NCBI GenBank assembly: GCA_020638905.1
Contig: JACKHP010000009.1
Span: 62,001-126,000, forward strand
DNA: 64,000 bases
Source: Planctomycetota bacterium
Lineage (GTDB): Bacteria > Planctomycetota > B15-G4
Reading direction: 5' to 3'
Of the stretch, positions 1 through 7,395 are shown piece by piece (position 1 is the stretch's first letter; every line of letters starts with the position of its first letter). A program made the translations under genes and the position numbers. Under the pieces are notes generated by a model. It saw nothing but the letters and a program-made list of their open reading frames with translations. It did not search any database and was not told the origin of the DNA.

Positions 1-2
1 CC

Positions 3-1664
3 GACTACGTCTGGCAGTGGGGACAGTTCATCGACCACGACATCGACCTGACCGGCGGCGCAGATCCGGCCGAGCCGTTCGACATCGACGTGCCGCTGGG
101 CGACCCGTGGTTCGATCCGTCCAGCACGGGCAGCGAGGTGATCGGTCTCTCGCGTTCGCACTGGACGCTCGTCGGCGGCTCGCCGGTGCGCCAACAGGTG
201 AACGAGATCACCGCCTGGCTCGACGCGTCGAACGTGTACGGCTCCGACCCGGTGCGCAACGCCGCGCTGCGCCTGCCCGACGGACGCCTCGCGACGAGTC
301 CCGGCAACCTGCTCCCCTTCAACACCGCCGGACTGCCCAACGCCCCGGACAGCAGCCCGGGGTACTTCCTCGGCGGTGACGTGCGCTCGAACGAGCAGAA
401 CGGCCTGACGGCCATGCACACGCTCTTCGTGCGCGAGCACAACCGGCTCGTGGGAGTGTTCGAAGCGCTCGGCGATCCGCCCGAGCTCTGCTACGAGAAG
501 GCGCGCGCCGTCGTCGGCGCCGAAGAGCAGGTCATCACCTACAACGAGTTCGTGCCGGCCATGCTGGGTCCGGACGCGCTGCCGCCCTACGCCGGCTGGA
601 ACCCTGCGGTCGACGGTTCGATCGAGAACGCGTTCTCGACCGGTTGCTACCGCTTCGGCCACACGATGCTGTCGCCCACGCTGCTCCGTCTCGGTTCCGA
701 CTTCTACCCGATCGGTGCGGGCAACATCGAGCTGCGCGACGCCTTCTTCAACCCGCAGGAGATCGTCGACAACGGCATCGAGCCGCTGCTGCTCGGTCTC
801 GCCATGCAGCGTCCGCAGGAGGTCGACGCGCAGATCGTCGACGACGTGCGCAACTTCCTCTTCGGACCTCCCGGATCGGGCGGCTTCGACCTGGCCTCGC
901 TGAACATCCAGCGTGGTCGCGACCACGGTCTCGCGTCGTACAACCAGACGCGCATCGACTTCGGCCTCGCGCCGCGCGCGAGCTTCGCCGAGATCTCGTC
1001 CGACGCGGCCACGGTCGCGAAGCTCGCGTCGGTCTACGCCACGGTCGACGACATCGACCTGTGGGTCGGCATGCTGGCCGAGGACCACGTGAACGGCGGA
1101 CTCGTCGGCGAGCTGGCGTTCACCGTGCTCGTCGACCAGTTCACGCGGCTGCGTGACGGCGACCGTTTCTGGTACGAGCTGCTGCCGTCGGACCTCAAGT
1201 CGATGGCCGAATCGCGCACGCTGGCGGACGTCATCCGCGACAACACGACGCTCTCGAACGAGGTCCCCGACCACGTCTTCATCCAGGCCTGGACCGACCT
1301 GGGTGCGTCGCTGGCCGGCACGCTCGGTGCACCGCGCCTGCGCGGCGTGGGCAGCCTGCTTCCCGGCAGCGCGACGCGCTACGTGCTCGACGGCGCCCGT
1401 CCGTCGGCGCCGGCGCTGTTCGTGCTCGGCTTCACCACGCTCAACGTGCCGTTCAAGGGCGGCACGATGGTGCCGTGGGTCGGCTCGCCGCTCGGCGTGC
1501 TCGTGCCTTTCGGGACCGATCCCGCGGGCGGTGCGATCTTCCCGTTCGTGTGGCCGGCATCCGCACCGTCCGGTTCGCAGGTCTGGGCGCAGTGCTGGAT
1601 CGCCGATCCGGGTGCACCGGCCGGCGTGGCGGCGAGCAACGCCGTGCGCGGCGACTCTCCGTGA
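3..1664 (+). CDS. Animal-type haem peroxidase (An_peroxidase family), 5' end missing
   Basis: The reading frame is open from the window edge, so the N-terminus (signal peptide and first part of the domain) is missing and 553 residues are visible. The first residues carry the distal haem motif GQFIDHD with its histidine. Further on are the proximal-histidine stretch YRFGHTMLSPTLLR and the signature NIQRGRDHGL, all characteristic of the peroxidase-cyclooxygenase superfamily. These enzymes use H2O2 to oxidise halides or organic substrates and are usually secreted. The last 110 or so residues do not belong to the peroxidase fold; they resemble the C-terminus of the FG-GAP protein at 25449-26930 and may be a lineage-specific tail. 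A strong hairpin lies 35 bases past the stop. The substrate cannot be told from the sequence. Confidence 0.9.
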   Translation, partial: DYVWQWGQFIDHDIDLTGGADPAEPFDIDVPLGDPWFDPSSTGSEVIGLSRSHWTLVGGSPVRQQVNEITAWLDASNVYGSDPVRNAALRLPDGRLATSPGNLLPFNTAGLPNAPDSSPGYFLGGDVRSNEQNGLTAMHTLFVREHNRLVGVFEALGDPPELCYEKARAVVGAEEQVITYNEFVPAMLGPDALPPYAGWNPAVDGSIENAFSTGCYRFGHTMLSPTLLRLGSDFYPIGAGNIELRDAFFNPQEIVDNGIEPLLLGLAMQRPQEVDAQIVDDVRNFLFGPPGSGGFDLASLNIQRGRDHGLASYNQTRIDFGLAPRASFAEISSDAATVAKLASVYATVDDIDLWVGMLAEDHVNGGLVGELAFTVLVDQFTRLRDGDRFWYELLPSDLKSMAESRTLADVIRDNTTLSNEVPDHVFIQAWTDLGASLAGTLGAPRLRGVGSLLPGSATRYVLDGARPSAPALFVLGFTTLNVPFKGGTMVPWVGSPLGVLVPFGTDPAGGAIFPFVWPASAPSGSQVWAQCWIADPGAPAGVAASNAVRGDSP

Positions 1665-1699
1665 CGGCGCGCTGATCCGTCCCACACGCCGGTGCGGTA

Positions 1700-1736
1700 C
1701 GAGGCCGCGCGACGCGAAGTGCGTCGCGCGGCCTCG
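1700..1736 (+). terminator. Perfect 16-bp hairpin after the peroxidase gene
   Basis: The arms GAGGCCGCGCGACGC (1701-1715) and its exact complement (1721-1735) enclose the 5-base loop GAAGT, and one more C-G pair closes the outside. It has no T tract, but it sits 35 bases past the peroxidase stop and well before the pilin start. It most likely ends the peroxidase transcript. Confidence 0.7.
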
Positions 1737-1921
1737 GTCGTTCCCGGGCTGCGCGTCGGTGAGCGTTTCACTCGTGAGTGCGACCTGCGCGATGCGCATC
1801 AGGGACACTGCGTAGTGAATCGCTTTCGACTTGAGTGGAATCCGCGAACGTCCGATGCAGCGCCCGCGGGCGATCCCGAAACGTCGTCGCGCGCAGTCTT
1901 CATCGTGAGAGGAGTCCCACC

Positions 1922-2362
1922 ATGCATCCCAGCGACTCCGCGCAGCAGCGCGGTTTCACGCTCGTCGAACTCGCCGTCGTCGTCGTCATCCTCGGCGTGC
2001 TGGCATCGTTCGGCGTGCCCCGCTTCATGTCCGCCGTCGAGCGCAGCAAGTCGGTCGAGGCGTTCGAGTACCTGGCCACCGTGCAGTCGGCGCAGGAGCG
2101 CTACGTCGCGCGCGAAGGCAAGTACGCGAACAAGCTCTCCAAGCTCGACCTGGGCCTCGAGGCGCCGAAGTACTTCAAGGTCGCGGGCTTCAAGGTGCCG
2201 GCCGACGCGAAGAACTACACCACCGGCTGGAGCCTGACGCTCACGCGCCAGGGCAAGGCCGCGGGCTACGGCAAGTACACCGTGACCTACACGCAGAAGG
2301 GCTTCGATCCCTCGAAGTCGACGATCCCCGACGACATCAACCCGCGGCAGACGGGGAGCTGA
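1922..2362 (+). CDS. Type IV pilin-like / type II secretion pseudopilin
   Basis: A 146-residue protein with a short basic leader and the prepilin-peptidase site G|FTLVEL. A hydrophobic N-terminal helix (VVVVILGVLASFGVPRF) follows and then a small globular domain. This is the type IV pilin / GspG-like major pseudopilin layout, processed by a PilD-type peptidase and assembled into a pilus or a secretion pseudopilus. The ATG at 1922 was chosen because GAGAGGAG lies just upstream and it gives the short leader expected of prepilins; an upstream in-frame ATG would add 29 unlikely residues. No pilus assembly genes are nearby, so it is an orphan here and its machine is unknown. Confidence 0.88.
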   Translation: MHPSDSAQQRGFTLVELAVVVVILGVLASFGVPRFMSAVERSKSVEAFEYLATVQSAQERYVAREGKYANKLSKLDLGLEAPKYFKVAGFKVPADAKNYTTGWSLTLTRQGKAAGYGKYTVTYTQKGFDPSKSTIPDDINPRQTGS

Positions 2363-2431
2363 GGCCCGCCCCGCCGCGCGCCCGGGGACCGTGAGCGGAG
2401 TGCAGGCCGTCGCGCGTGGCGGGGACGAGGA

Positions 2432-2463
2432 GAGGTCCACCGGCGGAATCGCCGGTGGACCTC
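2432..2463 (+). terminator. Perfect 14-bp hairpin after the pilin gene
   Basis: GAGGTCCACCGGCG (2432-2445) pairs exactly with 2450-2463 around the tetraloop GAAT. It lies about 70 bases after the pilin stop, has no T tract, and probably ends the pilin transcript before the sugar-kinase gene. Confidence 0.7.
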
Positions 2464-2776
2464 GGGCGTCACCGTGCTCCCGGGCACGATCCCCGCATGT
2501 CGGGGAGACGGGACGCACCCCTCACGGCGCCGAGTCCGAGCGTCCCGGGGCCCGGGACGCCGGCTCGACCCCGACGAGAGGCTCGATGCTAGGACGGGAC
2601 GCCGTCGCGGGCCATGCGCCCAGGTGCGCATCCGGGGCACCCTCGCGCCGGACGACACGCTTCGGACGCGCGGCGCCCCGCGTACACTCGGCGGCTCCCC
2701 GTCCGAGCGTCCCTCCCGTGTGCGCGAACCGCGACCTCCGCCCGTGCCCCGCCCTGGCCGCCCGAGGGCCGGCGTG
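2464..2776. other. Non-coding stretch upstream of the sugar kinase
   Basis: About 310 bases without a supported gene. A TACACT hexamer at 2683-2688 with a weak TTCGGA 16 bases upstream could be a promoter for the ROK gene, but the match is poor. I see no other structure. Confidence 0.4.
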
Positions 2777-3700
2777 ATGTCCGCGCCTCGCCGCTATCTC
2801 GGCCTCGACCTGGGCGGGACGAAGATCGCCGCGCTCGTGCTCGGCGACGACCTGCGCATCGTGGCCGATTCGACGCTGCCGACCCCGCGCGACGAGGGTC
2901 CCGAGGCGGTGCTCGCCCGCTGCGCCGAGATGGCGACCGCGCTGGCCGCACGCGCCGGCCCGCTGCACGGGGTGGGGCTCGGCTTCGCCGGACTGGTCGA
3001 CCCGTCCCACGGCGTGGTGCGCAGTTCGGTCATCCTGCCGGACTTCGACGGTCTGCCCGTGGCGGCGCGCCTGCGCGCGGCGCTCGACCTGCCGGTGACG
3101 CTCGACAACGACGCCACCGCCGCCGGCTACGGCGAGTGGGTCGCGCTGGGCTCGCCGGCCGCGCTCGACCTCGTGCTGCTCACCGTGGGGACCGGCGTCG
3201 GCGGCGCGCTCGTGCTCGGCGGACGCGTCCATCGCGGGGCCACGGGCACGGCGGGGGAGATCTGCCACACGACGCTCGACTGGAAGGGCGAGCGTTGCGC
3301 GTGCGGCTCATGGGGCTGCGTGAACGGGCTCGCGTCCGGACCGTCCATCGCGGCGCGCGCCACGCGACGTGCTCCCGGTGAACCCGCGCCGCCGCTCGAG
3401 GAGGTCGCCGGGCTGGCGCGCTCCGGCGACGAACGCGCCCTGGCGGCGATCGCCGAGGGCGCCGAGGCGCTGGGCGCGGCGGTGGCGAACCTCGTGAACC
3501 TGCTGGCGCCCGACCGGGTGAGCCTGTGCGGAGGCGTGCTCGGGCTGGGCGACGACTACCTCGAGCGTGTGCGCGACTCGGCCCGTCGGCGCTCGTTGCG
3601 CGAGCCGTTCGAGCACGTGGTCATCGAGCGCGCGCGCCACGGCGCCCGAGCGGGAGCCTTCGGCGCCGCGTGCCTGGCACGCGACGCCGCGCCGCTCTGA
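2777..3700 (+). CDS. ROK-family sugar kinase (glucokinase-like)
   Basis: A 307-residue cytoplasmic ATP-dependent sugar kinase of the ROK family, probably phosphorylating glucose or an amino sugar. The N-terminal phosphate-1 motif LGLDLGGTKIA, the catalytic segment LDNDATAAGYGE and the TVGTGVGGALVLGG loop are all present. The ROK zinc site is seen as GEICH followed by CACGSWGC. Length is normal for the family. The ATG at 2777 is preceded directly by an in-frame GTG, which is an alternative start. The gene is monocistronic and convergent with the slyD-like gene. ROK members also include N-acetylglucosamine kinases and repressors, but there is no N-terminal HTH here, so it is an enzyme rather than a repressor; exact sugar unknown. 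Confidence 0.9.
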   Translation: MSAPRRYLGLDLGGTKIAALVLGDDLRIVADSTLPTPRDEGPEAVLARCAEMATALAARAGPLHGVGLGFAGLVDPSHGVVRSSVILPDFDGLPVAARLRAALDLPVTLDNDATAAGYGEWVALGSPAALDLVLLTVGTGVGGALVLGGRVHRGATGTAGEICHTTLDWKGERCACGSWGCVNGLASGPSIAARATRRAPGEPAPPLEEVAGLARSGDERALAAIAEGAEALGAAVANLVNLLAPDRVSLCGGVLGLGDDYLERVRDSARRRSLREPFEHVVIERARHGARAGAFGAACLARDAAPL

Positions 3701-3772
3701 GCGCGATGCGCGCGGCGGCGTCATGTCGCCCCGTGGCATGCCGACGCGCGCCGCGGCGCGCCGCCAGTGGGC

Positions 3773-4258
3773 TCAGTGCGCGTGACCGCCCGGGCCGTGC
3801 ACGTGACCGTGCTCGATCTCCTCGGCGGTCGCCTGGCGCACGCCGACGACCTTGACCTCGAAGTTGAGCGCCACGCCAGCCAGCGGGTGGTTGCCGTCCA
3901 GCGTGATGTCCTCGCCGTCGATCTCGACCACGGTCAGGACCTGCACCTCGCCCTCGTCGGACTCGGCCTCGAACTGCATGCCCTCCTCGATCTCGACCTC
4001 GGCCGGGAGCTGGCTGCGCGCGACGGTGTGCAGCAGCGTCTCGTCGTGCTCGCCGTAGGCGTCCTCGGGGGCGATGCGCACCGAGAGCGCGTCGCCGTCC
4101 TGCTTGCCGTCGAGCTCGCGCTCGAGTCCCGGGATGATCGAGCCCGTGCCGTGGACGTAGGCCAGCGGCTGACCGTCCTCCGAGGCGTCGATGAGTTCGC
4201 CGTCGTCGTCGGTGAGCTTGTAGTCCAGCAGGACGACGGTGTGTTCGGTGATCTGCAC
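3773..4258 (-). CDS. slyD: SlyD-like FKBP-type peptidyl-prolyl isomerase with His-rich tail
   Basis: A 161-residue protein. FKBP-fold strands at the N-terminus (TVVLLDYKLTDDDGELIDAS, then GTGSIIPGLERELDG) are interrupted by an insert-in-flap chaperone domain around residues 70-125, and the NHPLAG motif is typical of SlyD. The C-terminus is a short histidine-rich tail (HGHVHGPGGHAH), which in SlyD proteins binds Ni2+ or other metals. It acts in the cytoplasm as a prolyl isomerase and folding helper. It lies downstream of the cpgS-like gene on the same strand but a hairpin separates them, so it is probably transcribed alone. No hydrogenase or urease genes are in view, so a nickel-delivery role is not supported here. 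Confidence 0.9.
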   Translation of the reverse strand: MQITEHTVVLLDYKLTDDDGELIDASEDGQPLAYVHGTGSIIPGLERELDGKQDGDALSVRIAPEDAYGEHDETLLHTVARSQLPAEVEIEEGMQFEAESDEGEVQVLTVVEIDGEDITLDGNHPLAGVALNFEVKVVGVRQATAEEIEHGHVHGPGGHAH

Positions 4259-4458
4259 GGGCTGCCTCGTCGGGGGAGGGTCTGGGACCCGGACACGTTA
4301 TCAGGCTGCCCCCCGCGTGCGACACCGGTCGCACGCCCCGGGTCCGGGGAGGTCGAGCCCGCCGCCTCTTCGGCGCGGCGATCGCCGCGGACAGGGTCCG
4401 TCCGCGGGCACGGGTCGACGGGCCGGGGGACCCATCCCGGGCGCCCGGCAGCAGCCGG

Positions 4459-4501
4459 GAACCGTCCGCCGCCGGTCGAACTCGATGGCGACGGACGGTT
4501 C
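4459..4501 (-). terminator. Hairpin after the cyclic-2,3-diphosphoglycerate synthetase gene
   Basis: GAACCGTCCGCCGCC (4459-4473) pairs with 4487-4501 with a single mismatch around a 13-base loop. It sits 17 bases past the stop of the minus-strand gene that ends at 4518 and probably ends that transcript. Confidence 0.6.
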
Positions 4502-4517
4502 GGCTCGGCGCCGTTCC

Positions 4518-5873
4518 TCAGCTCTGCGCGGTCGCGTGCTCGACCACGGCGCGCACCATCTCCTCGATCACGCCGGGCTCGATCTCCTCGAGTTCGTAGC
4601 TGACGTTCGCGATGGGCTTGTCGACCTTGATGATGCGCCGCAGCTCGATCGGCGAGCCCTCGACGACGACGTCCGCCGGTGTCGCCTTGATCGTCTCCTC
4701 GAGCTCGTGGATCTGGGTCGCGCCGTAGCCCATCGCCGGCAGGATCGCCGCCGCGTTGGGGTACTTGCGGTACGTCTCGCGGATCGAACCCACCGCGTAC
4801 GGACGTGCGTCGACGATCTCGGCCGCGCCGGCTTCCTTGGCCGCGAACCAGCCGGCGCCGTAGGTCATGCCGCCGTGGGTCAGCGTGGGGCCGTCCTCGA
4901 CCACGAGCGCGCGCTTGCCCTTGACGAGCTCGGGGTTCTCGAGCGTGATCTTCGACCGGCAGCGGATGACGCGCGCCTTGGGGTTGTGGGCGCGGCACGC
5001 GGCCTCGACGCGCTCGACGTCCCCGAGCTGCGCCGTGCCGACCTTGTTGACGACGATCAGGTCGGCCAGCAGCACGTTCACGAAGCCCGGATAGTAGAGC
5101 GACTCGTGCCCCGGGCGGTGCGGGTCGACCATGCAGATCGAGAGGTCGGGCCGGTAGAACGACGTGTCGTTGTTGCCGCCGTCCCACAGGATGACGTCGG
5201 CTTCCTTCTCGGCCTCGCGCAGGATCTTCTCGTAGTCGACGCCCGCGTAGACGACGAAGCCGTTGTCGATGTGCGGCTCGTACTCCTCGCGCTCCTCGAT
5301 CGTGCACTCGTGCTTGTCGAGGTCGGCGTACGTCTCGAAGCGCTGGCAGACCTGCTTGCGCAGGTCGCCGTAGGGCATGGGATGCCTGATCGCCACCACG
5401 CGCTTGCCGAGCGACTTGAGCACGCGGCTCAGGTAGCGCGAGGTCTGCGACTTGCCGACGCCCGTGCGCACCGCCGTGGTCGAGATCACCGGACGCGTGC
5501 TGCGCAGCATCGTGCGTGGCGCCGAGCACAGGGCGAAGTGCGCGCCCGCGGCGACCACGCGGCTGCCCTTCTCCATGACCGTCTGGTGCGAGACGTCCGA
5601 GTAGCTGAACCAGACCTCGTCGATGCCCTCGTCGGCGATGAGCTGTTCGAGCTCGCTCTCGGGATGGATCGGGATGCCGTCGGGGTAGAGCGGTCCGGCC
5701 AGTTCGCGCGGGTAGCGGCGCTCGTCGATGTTCGGGATCTGCGTGGCCGTGAAGCACACGACCTCGCGGCTGCGGTCGTCGCGGAAGAGGCAGTTGAAGT
5801 TGTGGAAGTCGCGGCCGGCGGCCCCCATGACCAGGACCTTCGTGCGCTGCGGGCGGGCTGGCTGGATGTCCAC
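4518..5873 (-). CDS. Cyclic 2,3-diphosphoglycerate synthetase family protein
   Basis: A 451-residue cytoplasmic protein matching the cpgS family, known from methanogenic archaea, where it makes cyclic 2,3-diphosphoglycerate from 2,3-diphosphoglycerate and ATP. Bacterial homologues are common but mostly uncharacterised. The first 130 residues form a Rossmann-like domain (VLVMGAAGRDFHNFN). The P-loop AVRTGVGKSQTSR follows at about residues 152-164, then the family segment VILWDGGNNDTSFYRPDLSI and a GTPase-like VVNKV element. Length is full. The start is the first ATG of the frame, in a divergent intergenic region shared with the PLP enzyme at 6121. The cyclic product is not established in bacteria, so I call the family and not the reaction. 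Confidence 0.82.
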   Translation of the reverse strand: MDIQPARPQRTKVLVMGAAGRDFHNFNCLFRDDRSREVVCFTATQIPNIDERRYPRELAGPLYPDGIPIHPESELEQLIADEGIDEVWFSYSDVSHQTVMEKGSRVVAAGAHFALCSAPRTMLRSTRPVISTTAVRTGVGKSQTSRYLSRVLKSLGKRVVAIRHPMPYGDLRKQVCQRFETYADLDKHECTIEEREEYEPHIDNGFVVYAGVDYEKILREAEKEADVILWDGGNNDTSFYRPDLSICMVDPHRPGHESLYYPGFVNVLLADLIVVNKVGTAQLGDVERVEAACRAHNPKARVIRCRSKITLENPELVKGKRALVVEDGPTLTHGGMTYGAGWFAAKEAGAAEIVDARPYAVGSIRETYRKYPNAAAILPAMGYGATQIHELEETIKATPADVVVEGSPIELRRIIKVDKPIANVSYELEEIEPGVIEEMVRAVVEHATAQS

Positions 5874-5977
5874 GGGATGGCTCCGGAGGGTGGGTCAGGG
5901 CGGCTGCCGAGACGCGCGGCCCGGCGCTCGCCCAGGAGAATGGAGGAAACGCGACCACTTTATCAGATGTTGGCGGC

Positions 5978-5996
5978 TGTGCATAGTGAATGCATA
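5978..5996 (-). promoter_or_regulatory. Tandem TATGCA repeat upstream of the cpgS-like gene
   Basis: On the minus strand TATGCA occurs twice, separated by TTCAC, so the copies are 11 bases apart, one helical turn. The same bases also form the inverted repeat TGCAT-AGTGA-ATGCA. A TCTGATAAAGT stretch, like an extended -10, follows about 17 bases downstream. A regulator-binding site or promoter element is plausible in this unusually AT-rich patch; no regulator is identified. Confidence 0.4.
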
Positions 5997-6049
5997 CCCA
6001 CGGCCTGTCCGGGGGGCTTCGGGGCTCGCGTCGGGATGGCCTGAAAAGC

Positions 6050-6055
6050 TACAAT
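6050..6055 (+). promoter_or_regulatory. Possible -10 hexamer TACAAT for the PLP enzyme operon
   Basis: TACAAT stands out in GC-rich surroundings 65 bases before the start codon at 6121. I see no convincing -35 at 16-18 bases upstream, so this is a weak call. Confidence 0.3.
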
Positions 6056-6120
6056 GAGGTCCGTTTTTCGACTCCGCGGGCGTCGTCGCTGGCGGCACCC
6101 GCCCGACAGCGAGGTGCGGC

Positions 6121-7395
6121 ATGAAGCGCTCCCACAGCGACGGCCATCGCGAGTTCAACCCCGAGACCCTGGCGCTCGGCTTCGGATACGACTCCGACCT
6201 CTCCGAGCACGCGGTCAAGCCGCCGGTCTTCCTCACGTCGACCTTCCAGTTCGCGTCGGCGCGCGAGGGCAAGCGCTTCTTCGAGCTGGCCTACGGCCTG
6301 CGCGAGCAGGCGGCGGGCGAGCAGCGCGGCCTGATCTACAGCCGGCTCAACAACCCGAACCTGCAGATCTACGAAGAGCGCATGGCGGCCTGGGACCAGA
6401 CCGAGATGGGCGCGACCTTCGCCACCGGCATGGCGGCCATCGCGACCTCGGTGCTGACCCTCGTGCGTCCCGGCGACGTGGTCATCTCGTCTTCGCCGGT
6501 CTACGGCGGGACGCACTACCTCTTCCACCACGTGCTCGCGGCGTTCGGTGTCGAGGTGCGCTTCGTGCCGGCCGGCGACGGCTGCGCGGAGGCCATGCGC
6601 GAGGTGGTGCGCGAGGTGGGAGGCGAGCGCGTGCGCGTGCTGTTCGTCGAGACGCCGGCCAACCCGAACCTGCTGCACACCGACATCGCCGCGGTGACCG
6701 ATCTCGCGCGGCATCTCGCCGCCGAGCACCCGCACGCGACGCCGCCGGTGACGATCGTCGACAACACGCTGCTCGGTCCGGTCTTCCAGCGACCCGCGAC
6801 GTTCGGCGCGGACGTGGTGGTGTACTCGGCGACCAAGTTCCTCGGCGGACACAGCGACCTCGTGGCCGGCCTCGCCACCGGACGCGCGGACATCCTCAAG
6901 CGCATCCGCGACATGCGCACGATCCTGGGCACGACGACGACGCCCTTCAACGGATGGCTGCTGCTGCGCTCGCTCGAGACGGTCTCGGTGCGCATGCGGC
7001 GCCAGGCCAAGAGCGCCACGAAGCTCGCGCACCTGCTCGCCGAGCACCCGCGCGTCACGCGCGTCGTGCATCCCTCGCTGCTCGAGCCCGGCTCGCCGCA
7101 ACACGACGTCTTCACGCGCCAGTGCACGGGCAACGGCTCGCTCATCTCGTTCGAGGTGGACGGCGGCGAGGACGCGGCCTTCGCCGTGCTCGACCGCTTC
7201 GAGGTCTTCCGGCTGGCGGTCTCGCTGGGCGGCACCGAGAGCCTCGTCGAGCACCCCATGGCGATGACGCACGCCGACGTGCCGCCCGAGGAACTCGAGA
7301 AGCTCGGCGTGACCTCGGGACTCATCCGCGTGTCGGTCGGTCTCGAGCACCTGTCGGACCTCAAGCGCGACCTGCTGTGGGCGCTGAAGGCATGA
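6121..7395 (+). CDS. PLP-dependent Cys/Met metabolism enzyme (cystathionine gamma-synthase / methionine gamma-lyase family)
   Basis: A 424-residue fold-type I PLP enzyme of the trans-sulfuration family. The PLP lysine is K239 in SATKFLGGHSD, the phosphate-binding ATGMAAI motif is near residue 101, and the VDNTLLGP segment holds the PLP-ring aspartate. The C-terminal VSLGGTESLVEHP and SVGLEH motifs are intact. Such enzymes form cystathionine or O-acetylhomoserine-derived products, or split methionine or cystathionine; the subtype cannot be fixed by eye. The start is the ATG after GAGGTG. The stop overlaps the start of the acyl-CoA synthetase gene as ATGA, so the two are translationally coupled, which would fit 2-oxobutyrate released by a lyase being turned over through acyl-CoA. 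Confidence 0.88.
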   Translation: MKRSHSDGHREFNPETLALGFGYDSDLSEHAVKPPVFLTSTFQFASAREGKRFFELAYGLREQAAGEQRGLIYSRLNNPNLQIYEERMAAWDQTEMGATFATGMAAIATSVLTLVRPGDVVISSSPVYGGTHYLFHHVLAAFGVEVRFVPAGDGCAEAMREVVREVGGERVRVLFVETPANPNLLHTDIAAVTDLARHLAAEHPHATPPVTIVDNTLLGPVFQRPATFGADVVVYSATKFLGGHSDLVAGLATGRADILKRIRDMRTILGTTTTPFNGWLLLRSLETVSVRMRRQAKSATKLAHLLAEHPRVTRVVHPSLLEPGSPQHDVFTRQCTGNGSLISFEVDGGEDAAFAVLDRFEVFRLAVSLGGTESLVEHPMAMTHADVPPEELEKLGVTSGLIRVSVGLEHLSDLKRDLLWALKA

